Shown here in pieces: positions 35,911 to 46,700 of a stretch of DNA of 64,000 nt. The stretch covers positions 1,736,001 through 1,800,000 of the forward strand of contig CM007990.1 in assembly GCA_002189035.1 (NCBI GenBank). The letters are read 5' to 3'. The notes under the pieces were generated by a model. The model saw only the letters and a list, made by a program, of their open reading frames with translations. It searched no databases and was not told where the DNA came from. The stretch's first letter is position 1. Each line of letters opens with the position of its first letter. The stretch comes from Utricularia gibba (lineage: Eukaryota; Streptophyta; Magnoliopsida; Lamiales; Lentibulariaceae). A program made the position numbers and the translations under genes.

Positions 35911-36420
35911 CTAATATTGCAATAACATGGATTTTCTGTTTATCACATACACATCATTCCTCAATTCCTCAAACTCAAAAAGTTTAAGCTTCCTATGATT
36001 TGCAATAAGGCTTTTGTCTAAATTCAAGCTTTTCACTACCTGCCATTTCTTATGCTCAAGTGATGCTGCTAAATATATAAGGTTTCCTATAGATGAATTG
36101 GAGTGATGATTTTCCAATTGGGATCTTCTATATTGTCTATATCACCCAATATATCTTACAATCTCATGCTTTAGTCTTTCATGCTTGAGTTTACAATATT
36201 CTCTAAAATTTGCATGATTTTCTTATTAGAAACTTCAATTTGACTATTAGTTTGTAGATGATATGCTCTTGAAGATTTGTAATAAATATTCAATTGCTTC
36301 AGGATACTTCTCAAGGTCTCATTCAAAAAATGAATTGAATGATGGTTGATTAGTGCTTTGGCACAAGAATATTTCACAAGAATATTGAATTGGGAAGTCA
36401 TATCACACAAGAATATTGTT
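35911..36420 (-). pseudogene. Athila-like integrase fragment, minus strand
   Basis: From 36410 down: KQLNIYYKSSRAYHLQTNSQ IEVSNKKIMQILENIVNSS, which fits the integrase core YHPQTNGQxEVSNRxIKxIL. Then from 36117 down: LEHKKWQVVKSLNLDKSLIA followed by KLKLFEFEELRNDVY, the Athila integrase C-terminal part. Stops separate the pieces. The right edge of this fragment recurs next to the second GT14 copy (CATATCACACAA near 63245). Confidence 0.75.
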
Positions 36421-36758
36421 GCCTAGAAAACTTACAACCATCATACTACTAATTGATTCAATTCACTTGGCACACATTGAATAGTAGCCAGAATAACTTA
36501 AATTATATTATATTTAGACTTTTATTATTAATTCTCGGAAATTAATTGAAAAGTCAATGCCTACGTGGTTTGAATTACTCAATTGACCATGATGAAAATA
36601 AATAATCTTCCTTGTTTGTGCTTTTGTTTTTCCATTGCAGTTTCTCGTTCTCGACGTCCCTGCCTCCGCCGTGAAAAAAGCTTTCCCCTCCGCCGATATA
36701 ACTTTCAGTTCGGCGCTCCCCCTAAGTTCTTAGCCGGTTTTCATTGTCGTCACCTGAA
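36421..36758 (+). promoter_or_regulatory. Upstream region of the GT14 gene, duplicated at 63250-63552
   Basis: The stretch from ATTATATTATATTTAGACTT onward is closely matched upstream of the second GT14 copy, including GATGAAAATAAATAATCTT and TTTCTCGTTCTCGACGTC. Relative to copy 2, copy 1 has extra bases near 36570-36590 and 36670-36690. The text TTTTTCCATTGCAG near 36625-36640 looks like a splice acceptor, so a 5' leader intron is possible. Confidence 0.5.
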
Positions 36759-37829
36759 ATGGTCTCCTCAACTCTCTCCGCCGTTATTCCTGCGATTGTG
36801 CTCGTTTTCTGCTTGCCCCTTTTCTACTTGTTCTCACTGCACTTTCATCCGTCCCCCATAACCTCCATTTTTGTCCCCGATGATACGTCTCTTCTTCACA
36901 GAGCTGTCGCGGTGGATGCCGGCGGTTTTACCCCCCGCAGCTCCAGGCGCCACCCTCCCGTAGTATCCCGTCTTTCCAACTCCGTGAACTCTCCCAAAAT
37001 TGCTTTCCTGTTCCTCTCTAACTCGGAACTCTATTTCGCTCCTTTGTGGGAAGAGTTCTTCCAGAATGCAAACGTTGAACAGTACAACATCTACATCCAC
37101 CTCGATCCTGACGTGAAAATTCCTCCTCCGAAAGGCGTTTTCGAGGGCAAACTCATCCATTCGAAGAAAACATACAGATCTTCACCCACACTCATCTCCG
37201 CCGCGCGCCGCCTTCTTACCACGGCGATTCATGATGACTCAGCCAACACCTACTTCGCCCTCATCTCTCAGTACTGCATCCCACTTCACTCTTTCCCCTA
37301 TTTATACAGCTTCCTGTTTGATCAGAAGAAACTGTCGAGGGATTCAGCTTTCCAAAGCTACATTGAGATCCTTGACAAGGAACCCACATTATGGAGCAGG
37401 TACAACGCTAGAGGTGAGGGCGTAATGATCCCTGAAGTTCATTTCCATGAATTCCGAGGGGGTTCTCAGTTTTATATGCTCACTCGAAAGCATGCTTTGA
37501 TGGTGATTAATGACACGAAGCTATGGAGCAAGTTCAAGCTGCCATGTTTGAATGTGCACACATGCTATCCAGAGGAGCATTATTTCCCTACACTGCTGTC
37601 CATGAAGGATCCAGACGGCTGCAGTCACTACACCTTAACGAGAGTCAACTGGACCAACAGCGTAGATGGCCATCCATATACTTATCAGCCTTCTGAAGTC
37701 TCCCCCAGTCTTATTTACAACCTCAGGAAATCAAGTTTCACATACTCTTACATGTTTGCAAGGAAATTCTCTCCGGACTGCTTGGGCCCTTTGATGGAGA
37801 TTGCAGGTTCTGTTATTTTCAAGGACTAA
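36759..37829 (+). CDS. GT14-family glycosyltransferase (Core-2/I-branching enzyme-like, BC10 type)
   Basis: Intronless frame of 356 residues starting MVSSTLSAVIPAIVLVFCLP. The in-frame TTG upstream at 36744 is not needed. Residues about 9-28 form one hydrophobic segment, giving a type II membrane topology expected in the Golgi. Plant GT14 (Pfam Branch) features in order: KIAFLFLSNSELYFAPLWEE FF, YNIYIHLDP, LISAARRLLTTAIHDDSANT YFALISQYCIPLHSF, FRGGSQFYMLTRKHALMVI, and CYPEEHYFPTLLSMKDPDGC. Rice BC10 is a known relative needed for cell-wall strength; donor and acceptor are not settled for most plant members. The length is near the usual 360-400 and no damage is seen. A close second copy begins at 63553. 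Confidence 0.9.
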   Translation: MVSSTLSAVIPAIVLVFCLPLFYLFSLHFHPSPITSIFVPDDTSLLHRAVAVDAGGFTPRSSRRHPPVVSRLSNSVNSPKIAFLFLSNSELYFAPLWEEFFQNANVEQYNIYIHLDPDVKIPPPKGVFEGKLIHSKKTYRSSPTLISAARRLLTTAIHDDSANTYFALISQYCIPLHSFPYLYSFLFDQKKLSRDSAFQSYIEILDKEPTLWSRYNARGEGVMIPEVHFHEFRGGSQFYMLTRKHALMVINDTKLWSKFKLPCLNVHTCYPEEHYFPTLLSMKDPDGCSHYTLTRVNWTNSVDGHPYTYQPSEVSPSLIYNLRKSSFTYSYMFARKFSPDCLGPLMEIAGSVIFKD

Positions 37830-38799
37830 CTTTACATGATAAGTCATTACTGTCGCTGATGTCGCTGATGTCGCTGCTACGTGAAATTCGAGTTGTATTG
37901 TCTTCTTGCATGAAGCACATCTCTTGTGTGATAAACTGGGAATTGGTGATTCCCGGGTAGTTTTTCTTTAAATTTAATAATAAATATTTATTTATTTAAT
38001 TAACGAATCAAAATATTAATTTATTTATTTGATTTCCTGCATGAAGCACATCTCGTCATTTATTTGTTATCGTATTAATTTTTGTATTGTTTTTTTATGA
38101 ATATTTAATTTTGATTAAAAATTATTTTATTTTAGTATTTTTAACAATAATTAAATATAATTTAAATATTATTATTTGAATTTTTGAAATCACATATCAA
38201 CACATTCGAATCCATAAATCAATGAATCCACATATCCTCACCTATACATCGTAGATAATAAAAGATTTCCTTGTAGTCTCTTGTTGCTATTGTAACTAAA
38301 CATGAATGGATCTCAGTGGTATTTGAAGGCAATGTTATGGTTGTTTAGGTGGGACAATTGTTCAGTTTGTGGTCACCATTTAGGTTCTTTATGTGGAACT
38401 GTACTTTTGGAATCTTAGGCCACCATTCTAACCAACCCTAACCCTTAGCCATTTGTGTTTACTCCATATTGCTCCCGTCTGCTCATTGAAAATAATGTCT
38501 ACCCTTCCCTTTGCCTACTAACTTTGCAGACTCTAAGAAGCAGCATGTAAACTTTTTGGTTACTTCTGATGACCATCTCTGACTCATTCAACTACCAGCG
38601 ATTTATGTGTGCTTCAATCCTGCAGTAAACAATATTTGCTAGATAAAACATCAATCCTAGCATCATCTTTCAATTTCTTCACAAAAATAAGGTTATATTT
38701 GAAATGGGTATCAACAAAGTATTTAAAAGCTGCAAGTTATCCGTTAGACTTATATTGCCAACACCTTGCACTGGGACAGAACTTCCATTCAGTAAGTTA
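37830..38799. other. 3' flank of GT14 and AT-rich spacer
   Basis: It begins with a small triplicated unit GTCGCTGAT at 37853-37875. AT-rich sequence follows to about 38200. Past 38500 the sequence probably belongs to the minus-strand copia element whose protease begins near 38886, but I cannot read a continuous product. Confidence 0.4.
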
Positions 38800-38886
38800 A
38801 CTTGCATATTCATCACTAGTTTAAGCAAATGAAAGTGTTCTATTGGATATCCAATATGAGTGGTTGCACCTGAATCTATTATTCAC
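38800..38886 (-). pseudogene. Ty1/copia protease fragment, minus strand, part 3
   Basis: Read leftward from 38886: IIDSGATTHIGYPIEH, the copia aspartic protease motif (D-S-G-A with the H of TxHI). It continues the gag at 40645-40953 once the copia element 38887-40174 is removed. Confidence 0.65.
38882..38886. repeat. Target duplication of the nested copia, left
   Basis: TTCAC, repeated at 40175-40179. Confidence 0.8.
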
Positions 38887-40174
38887 TGTAGTGGGCCATC
38901 ATGCATCAAGGCCCAAAGCCAGCTGACCCACCCACAAAAAGGCCCACTGCAAATAACGGCTAACCATTGTGAAATCCCTGAGGCTAAGCTATGAAGAGAG
39001 CAGAAGGGGGACTCAAAACAAGAACATAGCACATTCTGGGAATTCAAAGAAGAAGAGTTTTCTTTCTTTTCAAGAATACGATCAAGGAAGAATCGAATTA
39101 GAAGTTGGCTGTAAAGAATTCTGTTTTGCTCTGTAAAGAATCCGTGTATGTGAAGTTGGCTGAACCTAGCTGTGATTGTTCGGTTCAGAAAGCCTGTTCT
39201 AGGAGCTGTAGATGTTCCTGTAATTCATTGAAGATCCTGCTTGGCTATGGTGAAGATAAAATGGGGTACAGACTGTGGGATCCGATTGAAGACAAGATTG
39301 TGAGATCAAGTGATGCAAAATTCATTGAAGATCAGACCATCCTTGATATTCATGAGAACTCGGACAACAAATCAGTCACACTTCCCCTCAGAACAGAAGC
39401 AGAATGGATAAAGGACCTGGAAGAAGAGACCCCTAATGATATATGGAGACCCCACATCAAGACGAGATAGACTTTGAAAGAGCTCATCCAGTGATCAGAA
39501 GATCAGGGATTGAATCTGAAAGAAACATTGCTGATGCCCTGACTAAATTGCTGCCATCAGCGAAGTTCATGTTCTGCATACAGGGCATGAGCATGTGCAA
39601 TGGAGAAAACATCTCTGTAGGTGAGTTCAGCTGGAGGGGGAGATTTGTAGTGGGCCATCATACATCAAGGCCCAAAACCAGCTGACCTACCCATAGAAAG
39701 GCCCACTGCAAATAACGGCTAACCGTCGTGAAATCCCTAAGGCTAAGCTATGAAGAGAGCAGAAGAGGGGACTCGAAACAAGAACATAGCACATTCTAGG
39801 AATTCAAAGGAGAAGAGTTTTCTTTCTTTTCAAGAATACGATCAAGGAAGAATCGAGTTAGAAGAGGTTTCTTCTTCTTTGGGGGAATTTTGTTTTGCTC
39901 CGTAAAGAATCCGTGTATGTGAAGTTGGCTGAACGTAGGTGTGATTGTTCAGTTCAGAAAGCCTGTTGTAGGAGCTATAAATGTTCCTGTAATTTCATAT
40001 CGGTGATAGTGGATTCTTTAACTTGGTGTGAAGCACCCGAGGTTTTTTTCCACAAGGGTTTTCCTCGTTAAAATTGCTTGTTCCATTCTTGTTCATGCTC
40101 TGTGCTCGCAAGATTCTATAGTCGTATGCTTGTATTTCGTGAAGTCTAGGTTACATTGTTCAAAGATCCTGTCA
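38887..40174 (+). mobile_element. Nested Ty1/copia element with a large internal deletion
   Basis: LTR copies start TGTAGTGGGCCATCAT at 38887 and 39646. The second runs 529 bases to CCTGTCA at 40174. The first is cut after about 340 bases (near 39225), where it joins pol directly. Remaining coding parts: LLGYGEDKMGYRLWDPIEDK IVRSSDAKFIEDQ (39235-39330), the strand-transfer end of integrase, and ESERNIADALTKLLPSAKFM FC (39507-39575), the end of RNase H. The polypurine tract CTGGAGGGGGAGATT at 39631-39645 directly precedes the second LTR. It is flanked by TTCAC on both sides. Confidence 0.88.
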
Positions 40175-40976
40175 TTCACTCCCATGATTGACACGTAATA
40201 TCGTTATGTGTATCACTTGTCAAGGAGAACTCTACAAGTGACACACCTGAAAATTCCAATTTGGAGAGATTGACAGCTGCTTGTCTCAATGTGGGAACTT
40301 TCTAATGAGTCCTTCCTTGTTGTAGTTTACGTAGCTCACGTTCGATTAACTACAATGAATCAAGATATGTACCAGAGTTCTCAACATTCTTGACTGAAGG
40401 GATATGCTCCTCTAGTGGAGCTTCGACACAATGAGCCATTGGTTTATAACTCTCATAGTTCACGGTCTGTTGAGAGGGAACATATGAAGTTCACAGCTAT
40501 TGTGAATATCCATAGTTTTGTGTAGTGTTCCTTAGATATGATACCTTTCTTCCTACTCCAAGGGGGTGGTTCCTTGACAAAAAAACAATTATTCTGCGTA
40601 TGACCGGATTTCTTATAGATGACACATTCTCTAATATCTTTTTTCTACCTTGTATTGAAATTTACGTCGCTGCACTGAGGTTTACTCACTGCTGAATTTG
40701 TATGAATGTTAGCCCCTTCTAGTATCCATTGATTCATCTGCTGCTCGACATTCAGCAGCATTGCATATGGTCTAGAAACGGACATAGAGTCATCTATGGC
40801 TAAGATTTGATTTCTGGTAGTGTCAAATTTCAAATCAAGGTCAATCAAAAAAAGGCTAAGTTTCGTTGGTGCAAAGAACTTATCAATACAGACAGGTATA
40901 TGACACTGTTCACATCTAATTTCTTGAAAGAGCACATCAAAATTTTCCCACAAAGTATCAGCTTAGTATAGTATTG
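40175..40976 (-). pseudogene. Ty1/copia gag, minus strand, part 2
   Basis: At 40953-40645 the frame reads MWENFDVLFQEIRCEQCHIP VCIDKFF, then FDTTRNQILAIDDSMSVSRP YAMLLNVEQQ. This fits copia gag (LxxLWxEL... then VRxQILxMDPLPSxxxAYxxVxxxE). A CCHC knuckle is not clear. The gag continues on the far side of the hAT element at 45980. Confidence 0.7.
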
Positions 40977-40984
40977 ACCAATGG
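40977..40984. repeat. Left target-site duplication of hAT-1
   Basis: ACCAATGG; the right copy at 45972-45979 reads AGCAATGG, seven of eight the same. Eight bases is the standard hAT duplication. Confidence 0.82.
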
Positions 40985-40989
40985 TAGAG

Positions 40990-41165
40990 GTGTGATAGGT
41001 TCGAATCGGAATCGCGGTTCGAACTGGAATCGACGGTTTCGGTTCCGATTCGGTTCCTGTAGATCTACATTTGTATAATTTCGGTTTCATTTGAGAGACA
41101 TTGAACCGTGGAATTGTTAGTTCCGACCCATGTGGACCGTCACAATCGATGTTTCCGAACCGTGA
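40990..41165. repeat. Left subterminal CGGTTCC-rich region of hAT-1
   Basis: Repeated GGTTCGAA, CGGTTTCGGTTCCG and GAACCG elements in both orientations. They probably serve as transposase-binding repeats, as known for hAT elements. Confidence 0.7.
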
Positions 41166-41459
41166 GCCATACGGTTTGGAATAAAACATTCTACAATTCT
41201 AAATATTCAACAAATGTATATAAAATCAAAAAATGGTCATTTTTTAAAAAATATGAAAATTTTTGTAAAAGACTATGAATAATTATTGGATTAATATTAT
41301 AAAATTATAAAGAGATTATTCAATATAAAATATATTATTTCAATAGAAAATTATTAAACAATCCTAATTTATTTAATAATTTCGATAGTTCAACCAAATA
41401 CATATCTTAACACTTTGCTATTTATATGTTTATCCCAACGACTAGTCACATGTTGCCAA

Positions 41460-41930
41460 TGTTACTAATTACCTCAGTTTTTTCAAACTAGATTATGTTT
41501 AAGGTGTGATAATAGTGTAGGATTATCCAATTTTATTTTTAATTATAATTTTTTTCAAATAACTCTGGTGCGTTATTGGATATTTAATGAATTTTCTTTT
41601 TCATTAGTGGAAAAACCTTTATTCGATGGCATGTTAAAACAAGCTTAACCAGGGTACAAATTTTTTTATAGAAAAACCGTGCATGATATTACACTTGACA
41701 ATTTTAAAAACATGTGTGACTCTTTAATTTCTACTTTTAAATCTCTACAATGTATTTTTTGTTATTTGTGATGATTGGAAAGATTGTAACAATGAAAGTT
41801 ATTGTTATTACTTGTTCTTGGATGGATAATTTTTGGTGTATGCAAAATGAATTTTATCTTTTGAACAATGGCTATCACCACATAATAATTTTTCCATTAC
41901 AAAAATGATAGAAAAAGTAACAGCATTTTT
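41460..41930 (+). pseudogene. hAT-1 transposase remnant
   Basis: It aligns at DNA level with 53660-54120 of the hAT-2 transposase (CCTCAGTTTTTTCAAACTAG, GACTCTTTAATTTCTACTTT, GATGGATAATTTTTGGTG). The BED finger, most of the core and the C-terminal dimerisation domain are gone. The remnant ends at AACAGCATTTTTG near 41933 and jumps straight into cargo B, so one deletion removed the rest of the transposase and the spacer. Confidence 0.82.
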
Positions 41931-41944
41931 GTTTAACTTGTGAT

Positions 41945-44915
41945 GGTTCTTGACACCGAATGAATATAAGATTTGAGACAAATAACCCGATGAGTTGATT
42001 GACATTGAATTTCCAACCCGTGTGGGCCCAATGAGATTTGCATTGAGCACGAGGTATTTTTGTTGTGGTTTGCACTTACCATTAGTGTCATTTTTAAAGA
42101 GATATTAGAATGTTTAGAGATTCTTTTGTCTCATTTGACTTCAAGATCTATTTGCTATGAGTGTATGCTCTAGGACTTGCGACACAAACCAATAAGAGGT
42201 GATAAGAGGAAAAAAGGGTTGATGCTTGATGCTTGTCGTTTCCACAATTGTCACAATTTGTAAGGAATTTTTGGAAGTAAAGGTGCGAGAAACATTAATG
42301 ATGAAGCTTGAGTAAGGGAATAAGAGAGGTTTTGAACAGAAAACTGAAATAAACGTAAGCGATGAACCTTAAATAGAATGGATGCTCCTGGGTTTGGAAT
42401 CCTGTCCAACTATGTTTGTTGCATTTTCACTCTTTTTTGGTCTTCTCGAGTACTCGGTTATAGGAGTAAGGAATTGTCTACCCTCCCTTACACTCTCTTG
42501 CAAGAAGGCATGAGAATAGTCCGATGTTGCTCCTCCTTGGACGAACGTGAGAATAAGGGGTCCTGCCAACATACCCTCATGGCCGAATTGCGCGCGTGTG
42601 CCCCGAGTGTTGCCAATGATCCAATGAGTCTAGATACAAGGTCACTACCTGTCCATTAATCCTGAGGTACGACCACAGACTAAATGTTGTCTTCCTCCTA
42701 CCAAAAGGGCACGAGTTGGTGCTCCCCGCCTTGCTCCTCTCTAAAACTCGTAGGTAGTGATTAGTTAATCATGAATCTTGAATAAGGGGACTATTACAGA
42801 AAGATTGCAACATAGTCGCGTGAAGACGTATGGAACCCATTCGGATTCAAAGAAGAGATGAAGATAAGCTAACGAAACATAGATCAGGAGGTGTCCCAAC
42901 TCAGAAACGGAAGTTTCTAGCCACAAACAGCCATACAAACTAAAGAAAATGAAAGCAGATTCTAGAGAGAAGCTAGAGGAAATTCCTCTAGAAAGAGAAA
43001 CGAAAGTCTAAACTAAACTAAAAGTAAAACTAAACTTGTCCAAACCGAATTGAGCTGAACTATTTTGTCTGAGCTTTCATGTTCCCGTGGTTCTGCTGGA
43101 CTTGGCATAACTTGCAAGCAAACGTCTGCTCTGACACTAGTACGCTAATGATACCGCCTGTCAGAGACTCCCGTGTTCCGCACGTCAAGGCTCATGATTA
43201 GGCATCTACAGTCTTCCGGAAATTAAGGGAATGTCAGCTCGAGACGATCCAATTTTTCGTCATCTACTGCCCTCTTTCTCTCACTTCCTGCCATGTGTGC
43301 GTCTTTAGAAAAACTCAATTAAAACTAGCAAAATTATTAGATAAAATACAAGATTTGGGATTATTACCCTAAACTAGATAAAAACCTAAATCTCATATTA
43401 TAGACTCTTAATTAGGCATTTCTAATCACAATTAAGCTTAAAAATAACCTAAGAAATAGTAAAAAATTGACACTTAACAGTGCTTATGAAAAAGGTGATA
43501 TAAGAATTTGAAAAATGATGGACAAGTTTTTTTTGGATACGTTCTCCAATGAAACATAAGTTTTCTCAAATACACCCTAATTTTAATGAAGTAGGTAAGG
43601 TAAAAGGTAAATCTTTTATTGTACATTTAGAAAAAAATGTGAACAAAAATATTTAATATTTTATTCAATATTTTTATTTCTCCATTTTAATGACAGATTT
43701 GATACCTTGCACAAGAGGATATGCAAGATCTCATACTCCTCTTTTTAAGTACGCAAAGGAATTTTAGTGGCATATTACCACCCTTTGTGGATGCACTGGG
43801 GATTAAACGCGATTGGTGTGGTGTGTTGAAGAATCTTAGAGCACCTAAGAAAAATGAAGATGAGTCTAGAGATGAGAGGACACATGATGATAATGATGCT
43901 GAAGGGAAGTACACGCATGATCTGAATGATGTAGATGATAGACTTGCATTCATAACAAAATAGAATGAAGAACTTCGATACAAGTTGGTATGAGAGCCAT
44001 TGGGCGTATATCGGATCCTCTTTGAATGCCTCTGAGTCACAACAAAAGTTGATTATATTGGACGTAAATGGTGTGTTCACAGACATCATATAAAATGTTG
44101 GACCATCAAGGTCACGAATACCTCTAGACAAAATCATATATGACCAATCAGGTACCTTAACACAACACTTATTTTTATCTGTTATATGCATTAAAACTGT
44201 GTGAGATATCATAAATAATCTTTGGCATAATTTATACAGTCTTTCTACATCCATATGCACGTGACTTTATTAGGGTGGTGTGCTGCATCTTTTTTTTTTT
44301 TTTTGGTATTTAGAATTGCACAAATACCTTGCAAATACTTTCTTTTGTAGGGAAATAGCTGCAAGCAATCACTAAATGAGTCTTTCAACCTTCATTATTT
44401 AATAAACTCAATTTCATGTGGAACTAATTGATGACTACAGACACAAGTGTACGTGTTCACAACAATCCTTGCAACACGGTCTACATGAAGGAGTTGAGTC
44501 GTGTTTAGGCTATGAATAATGGGTTGAACACAAGATATGATCGTTACGATATTGTATTGATTGATGACTCACCTCACAAGTTAATGAAAAATCCGATAAG
44601 CCATTTTTCTATTTTCGTCTAACATATACTTGGTTATATATCAAAACTAACCTTGTATTTTTTAGGAAAATAATGTTATTTTTCCAATCCCCTATTCGCA
44701 TACCAATAAGGATGATGCATGACTAAATATTGATGGTGAGATACAGACTTTTCTTAAAGGATTACGGTTTGCTTATGATGTTTGAAGCTATGTTAATGAC
44801 AATCAAATTAGACAGCCCCCCATACATAAGAGACATGTCTTATGGGATTATTATGCGTGCCTACAGGATAATTAGAGGCAGTCTCTATATTAGTTCTTGT
44901 GAACAATTATATTGA
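41945..44915 (+). pseudogene. Cargo B of hAT-1: Transposase_28-like plus FCP1-like phosphatase, heavily decayed
   Basis: 41945-42220 aligns with 56935-57290 of hAT-2 (GTGGGCCCAATGAGATTTGC, TAGAGATTCTTTTGTCTCAT) apart from a short deletion. After the LTR at 42227-43479 the gene resumes. At 43721-43963 it reads RNFSGILPPFVDALGIKRDW CGVLKN, then KLIILDVNGVF near 44050 (motif I). Motif IV is seen as DDSPHKLMKNP near 44565-44600, and the tail NNVIFPIPYSHTNKDDA starts near 44670. Stops are frequent. Order and spacing match the hAT-2 copy, so both descend from an element that already carried this gene. Confidence 0.8.
42227..43479. mobile_element. LTR B2 (family B), 1.25 kb, inside cargo B of hAT-1
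   Basis: It starts TGATGCTTGTCGTTTCCAC and ends TTGACACTTAACA. The flanks ATGCT (42222-42226) and GTGCT (43480-43484) match in four of five bases. It aligns with LTR B1. It interrupts the cargo gene between AAAAAAGGGTTG and the sequence matching 57280 onward. No internal genes. Confidence 0.85.
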
Positions 44916-45744
44916 AGTTTTAATACTTTTGTTGTTGACTTTTTTTCCAAAAGATAATTAGACCATTGTTTGGATGAAATTCATCATATTTTCATGCTAA
45001 TCATGTGAAATATGTTCCAGTGAATAGTGATCCATGAAATCACTTCTCATGCACTCATAATGATTTCTAAGGATGCATCTGATCACTTACGGACACGTAT
45101 AAGCTCTATTAAGTGTGCCTGGGCAGCGTATTCTTTTATCGTTTTGGTTGTTAAATTTCTAGACATTCATATCTATTTTTCACGATGTTTAGGATCTTCT
45201 CTAGATACCTTAATGATTGTTAAGGATATCTTAAAATGGTTTCGCAAAATATATGTGAAATGTGATTTAATTTTATAAATCTAATTTATTTAATCATTTT
45301 TACTTTTGGTTTGAAAAATAGATGAAGTTTAGAAAAAGTTTATGAAATAGAGATGTTTTGATTTTAATTTGGAAAATACACAATGTTATATTTATTTCAA
45401 AAAATTAAATTTTATCATAGATATTTTCAATTGCAGCTAATTTCATCATTTTAATCATTTATTTCATTAATTTAATTTAGAGGTATCATATGTATTATCA
45501 TATCGGTTCACAAATCATATTGATTTCATTTATAATTTATTGGGTATTTTACTAAGTACTCTAAATTAAAGTATTTTATAAATTAACATTGTATATCATA
45601 TAATATATCTAATGAAATACAAAAATTAATATTGTTATATATCATTTACTAATGACAAAACATACAAAATTAAAAATTGTTGAAAACTTCACTGCTAGAC
45701 TCCCACAATGGTTCATATGGGTGCTGAAAAATGCATTCAAATAG
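44916..45744. other. AT-rich spacer of hAT-1, no gene seen
   Basis: No reading frame with a recognisable product. In hAT-2 the matching interval holds a second cargo gene; here it is absent. Confidence 0.45.
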
Positions 45745-45971
45745 TAACCGCTCGGTTCCGGTTACACTTTAATTCGAGATTATCGGTTCTAATTTTGAAC
45801 CATAAGCGTCCGTACAGTTCCAGTTCTGGTTGGTTCAAGGTTTCAGAATCCGGTTCCAAACTTAAATTGGAACTATGGTTCACGGCAAACCGTGGTTTTG
45901 GAACCGAAGGGTCGCTAGAACCGTATGATTTCGAATTGAAACCGTACGGTTCAGAACCTGTTGCACCACTA
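45745..45971. repeat. Right subterminal CGGTTCC-rich region of hAT-1
   Basis: CTCGGTTCCGGTTACA, GTCCGTACAGTTCCAG, AATCCGGTTCCAAAC and AACCGTACGGTTCAGAACC. It closely matches 63037-63241 of hAT-2 (CGCGGTTCCGGTTACAG, GTCCGTACGATTCCAG). Confidence 0.75.
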
Positions 45972-45979
45972 AGCAATGG
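45972..45979. repeat. Right target-site duplication of hAT-1
   Basis: AGCAATGG, compare ACCAATGG at 40977-40984. Confidence 0.82.
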
Positions 45980-46660
45980 TCATATCGCCTTCTTTAGATT
46001 ATATAAATCAAGCTGCACTTAGTAGAACATGCTCTTATTCATTTGTCCATAGTGTGCATCGTGTGTTGTCCATAGGCCATAGGAACTCACAGAACCAGTG
46101 AAGTTCATCACTAGATCACGGGAAATGGAATTTAACAACCATGACATTACCATATAATCATTCCTCATCCAAAAGGTTGTGTGTAAGCTCATTCGGAGAT
46201 GGTTTAGCATTATTGTCATATGTGATTCCTAACTTCTTCTTAGCTCCTAAGTTCAGGCGTACTTCTATTCGTCAATCAAAATAATTGCATATTGTTAGTA
46301 AATCACTTACAAGCGATGTATTAGGATGATCAGATCCGCTCAGGTGTAAGGCATTTGCTTTGTCCGTCTCAATATCAGCAGCTAATGGTCAAATCAATGA
46401 TGAGTTGCCAATGCTCATTTTCATCCTTGTTGTTGAACTAAGATGGTATTGCATGTTTGATCCATACTCACTCCACCATAAACAAACAATGGATTGATCA
46501 AAAGTTTAATCAGATGGATTCAGAGAGTAGTAGAAGAGAAGCAAAGAATGTAATTGCTTGATATTCAAATTCTACAATCGTATTTAAAGCAATAGAAAGA
46601 ACATCCTAAAACCGTTATGAAACTAACAGCTAAAAATATGTGTAACTATAAGATCCCCTG
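45980..46660 (-). pseudogene. Ty1/copia gag N-terminal part, minus strand, part 1
   Basis: Within 46219-46019 the frame reads NDYMVMSWLLNSISRDLVMN, the copia gag segment normally written W..cN.mV.sWLlNSvs.di. After a stop, VQLDLYNLKKAI follows, like the IFQLRKAI gag motif. Past hAT-1 it continues at 40976 with QYYTKL. This places hAT-1 inside a copia gag read leftward. Confidence 0.68.
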
Positions 46661-46700
46661 CAATGCACTCCATCATATGACCATCTATCCACTCAATTGG

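Larger units (their letters stand above)
40985..45971 (+). mobile_element. hAT-1: 4.99-kb hAT element carrying a cargo B pseudogene
   Basis: The tips are TAGAGGTGTGATAGGTTCGA on the left and, read inward from the right, TAGTGGTGCAACAGGTTCTG. These are imperfect inverted repeats of the TAGAGGTG type known from rice Dart. Subterminal regions on both sides are dense in CGGTTCCG/CGGAACCG. Inside are a transposase remnant (41460-41930), a cargo B pseudogene (41945-44915) and an LTR (42227-43479). It sits in copia gag and has an eight-base duplication with one mismatch. The same gene order occurs in hAT-2. Confidence 0.87.

Noticed and set aside
36744-36758. An upstream non-ATG start for the GT14 gene
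   Set aside because: It needs TTG; the ATG at 36759 gives the hydrophobic anchor at the usual distance and is conserved in the second copy.
36834-37160. A minus-strand frame of 108 codons, matched at 63562-63954 in the second GT14 copy
   Set aside because: It is present in both copies only because both GT14 genes are similar; it is antisense to a well-supported coding frame.
40990-41165. tRNA-like GGTTCGAATC sequence
   Set aside because: The match is to the T-loop motif only; there is no cloverleaf, and the motif repeats many times as part of the hAT end.
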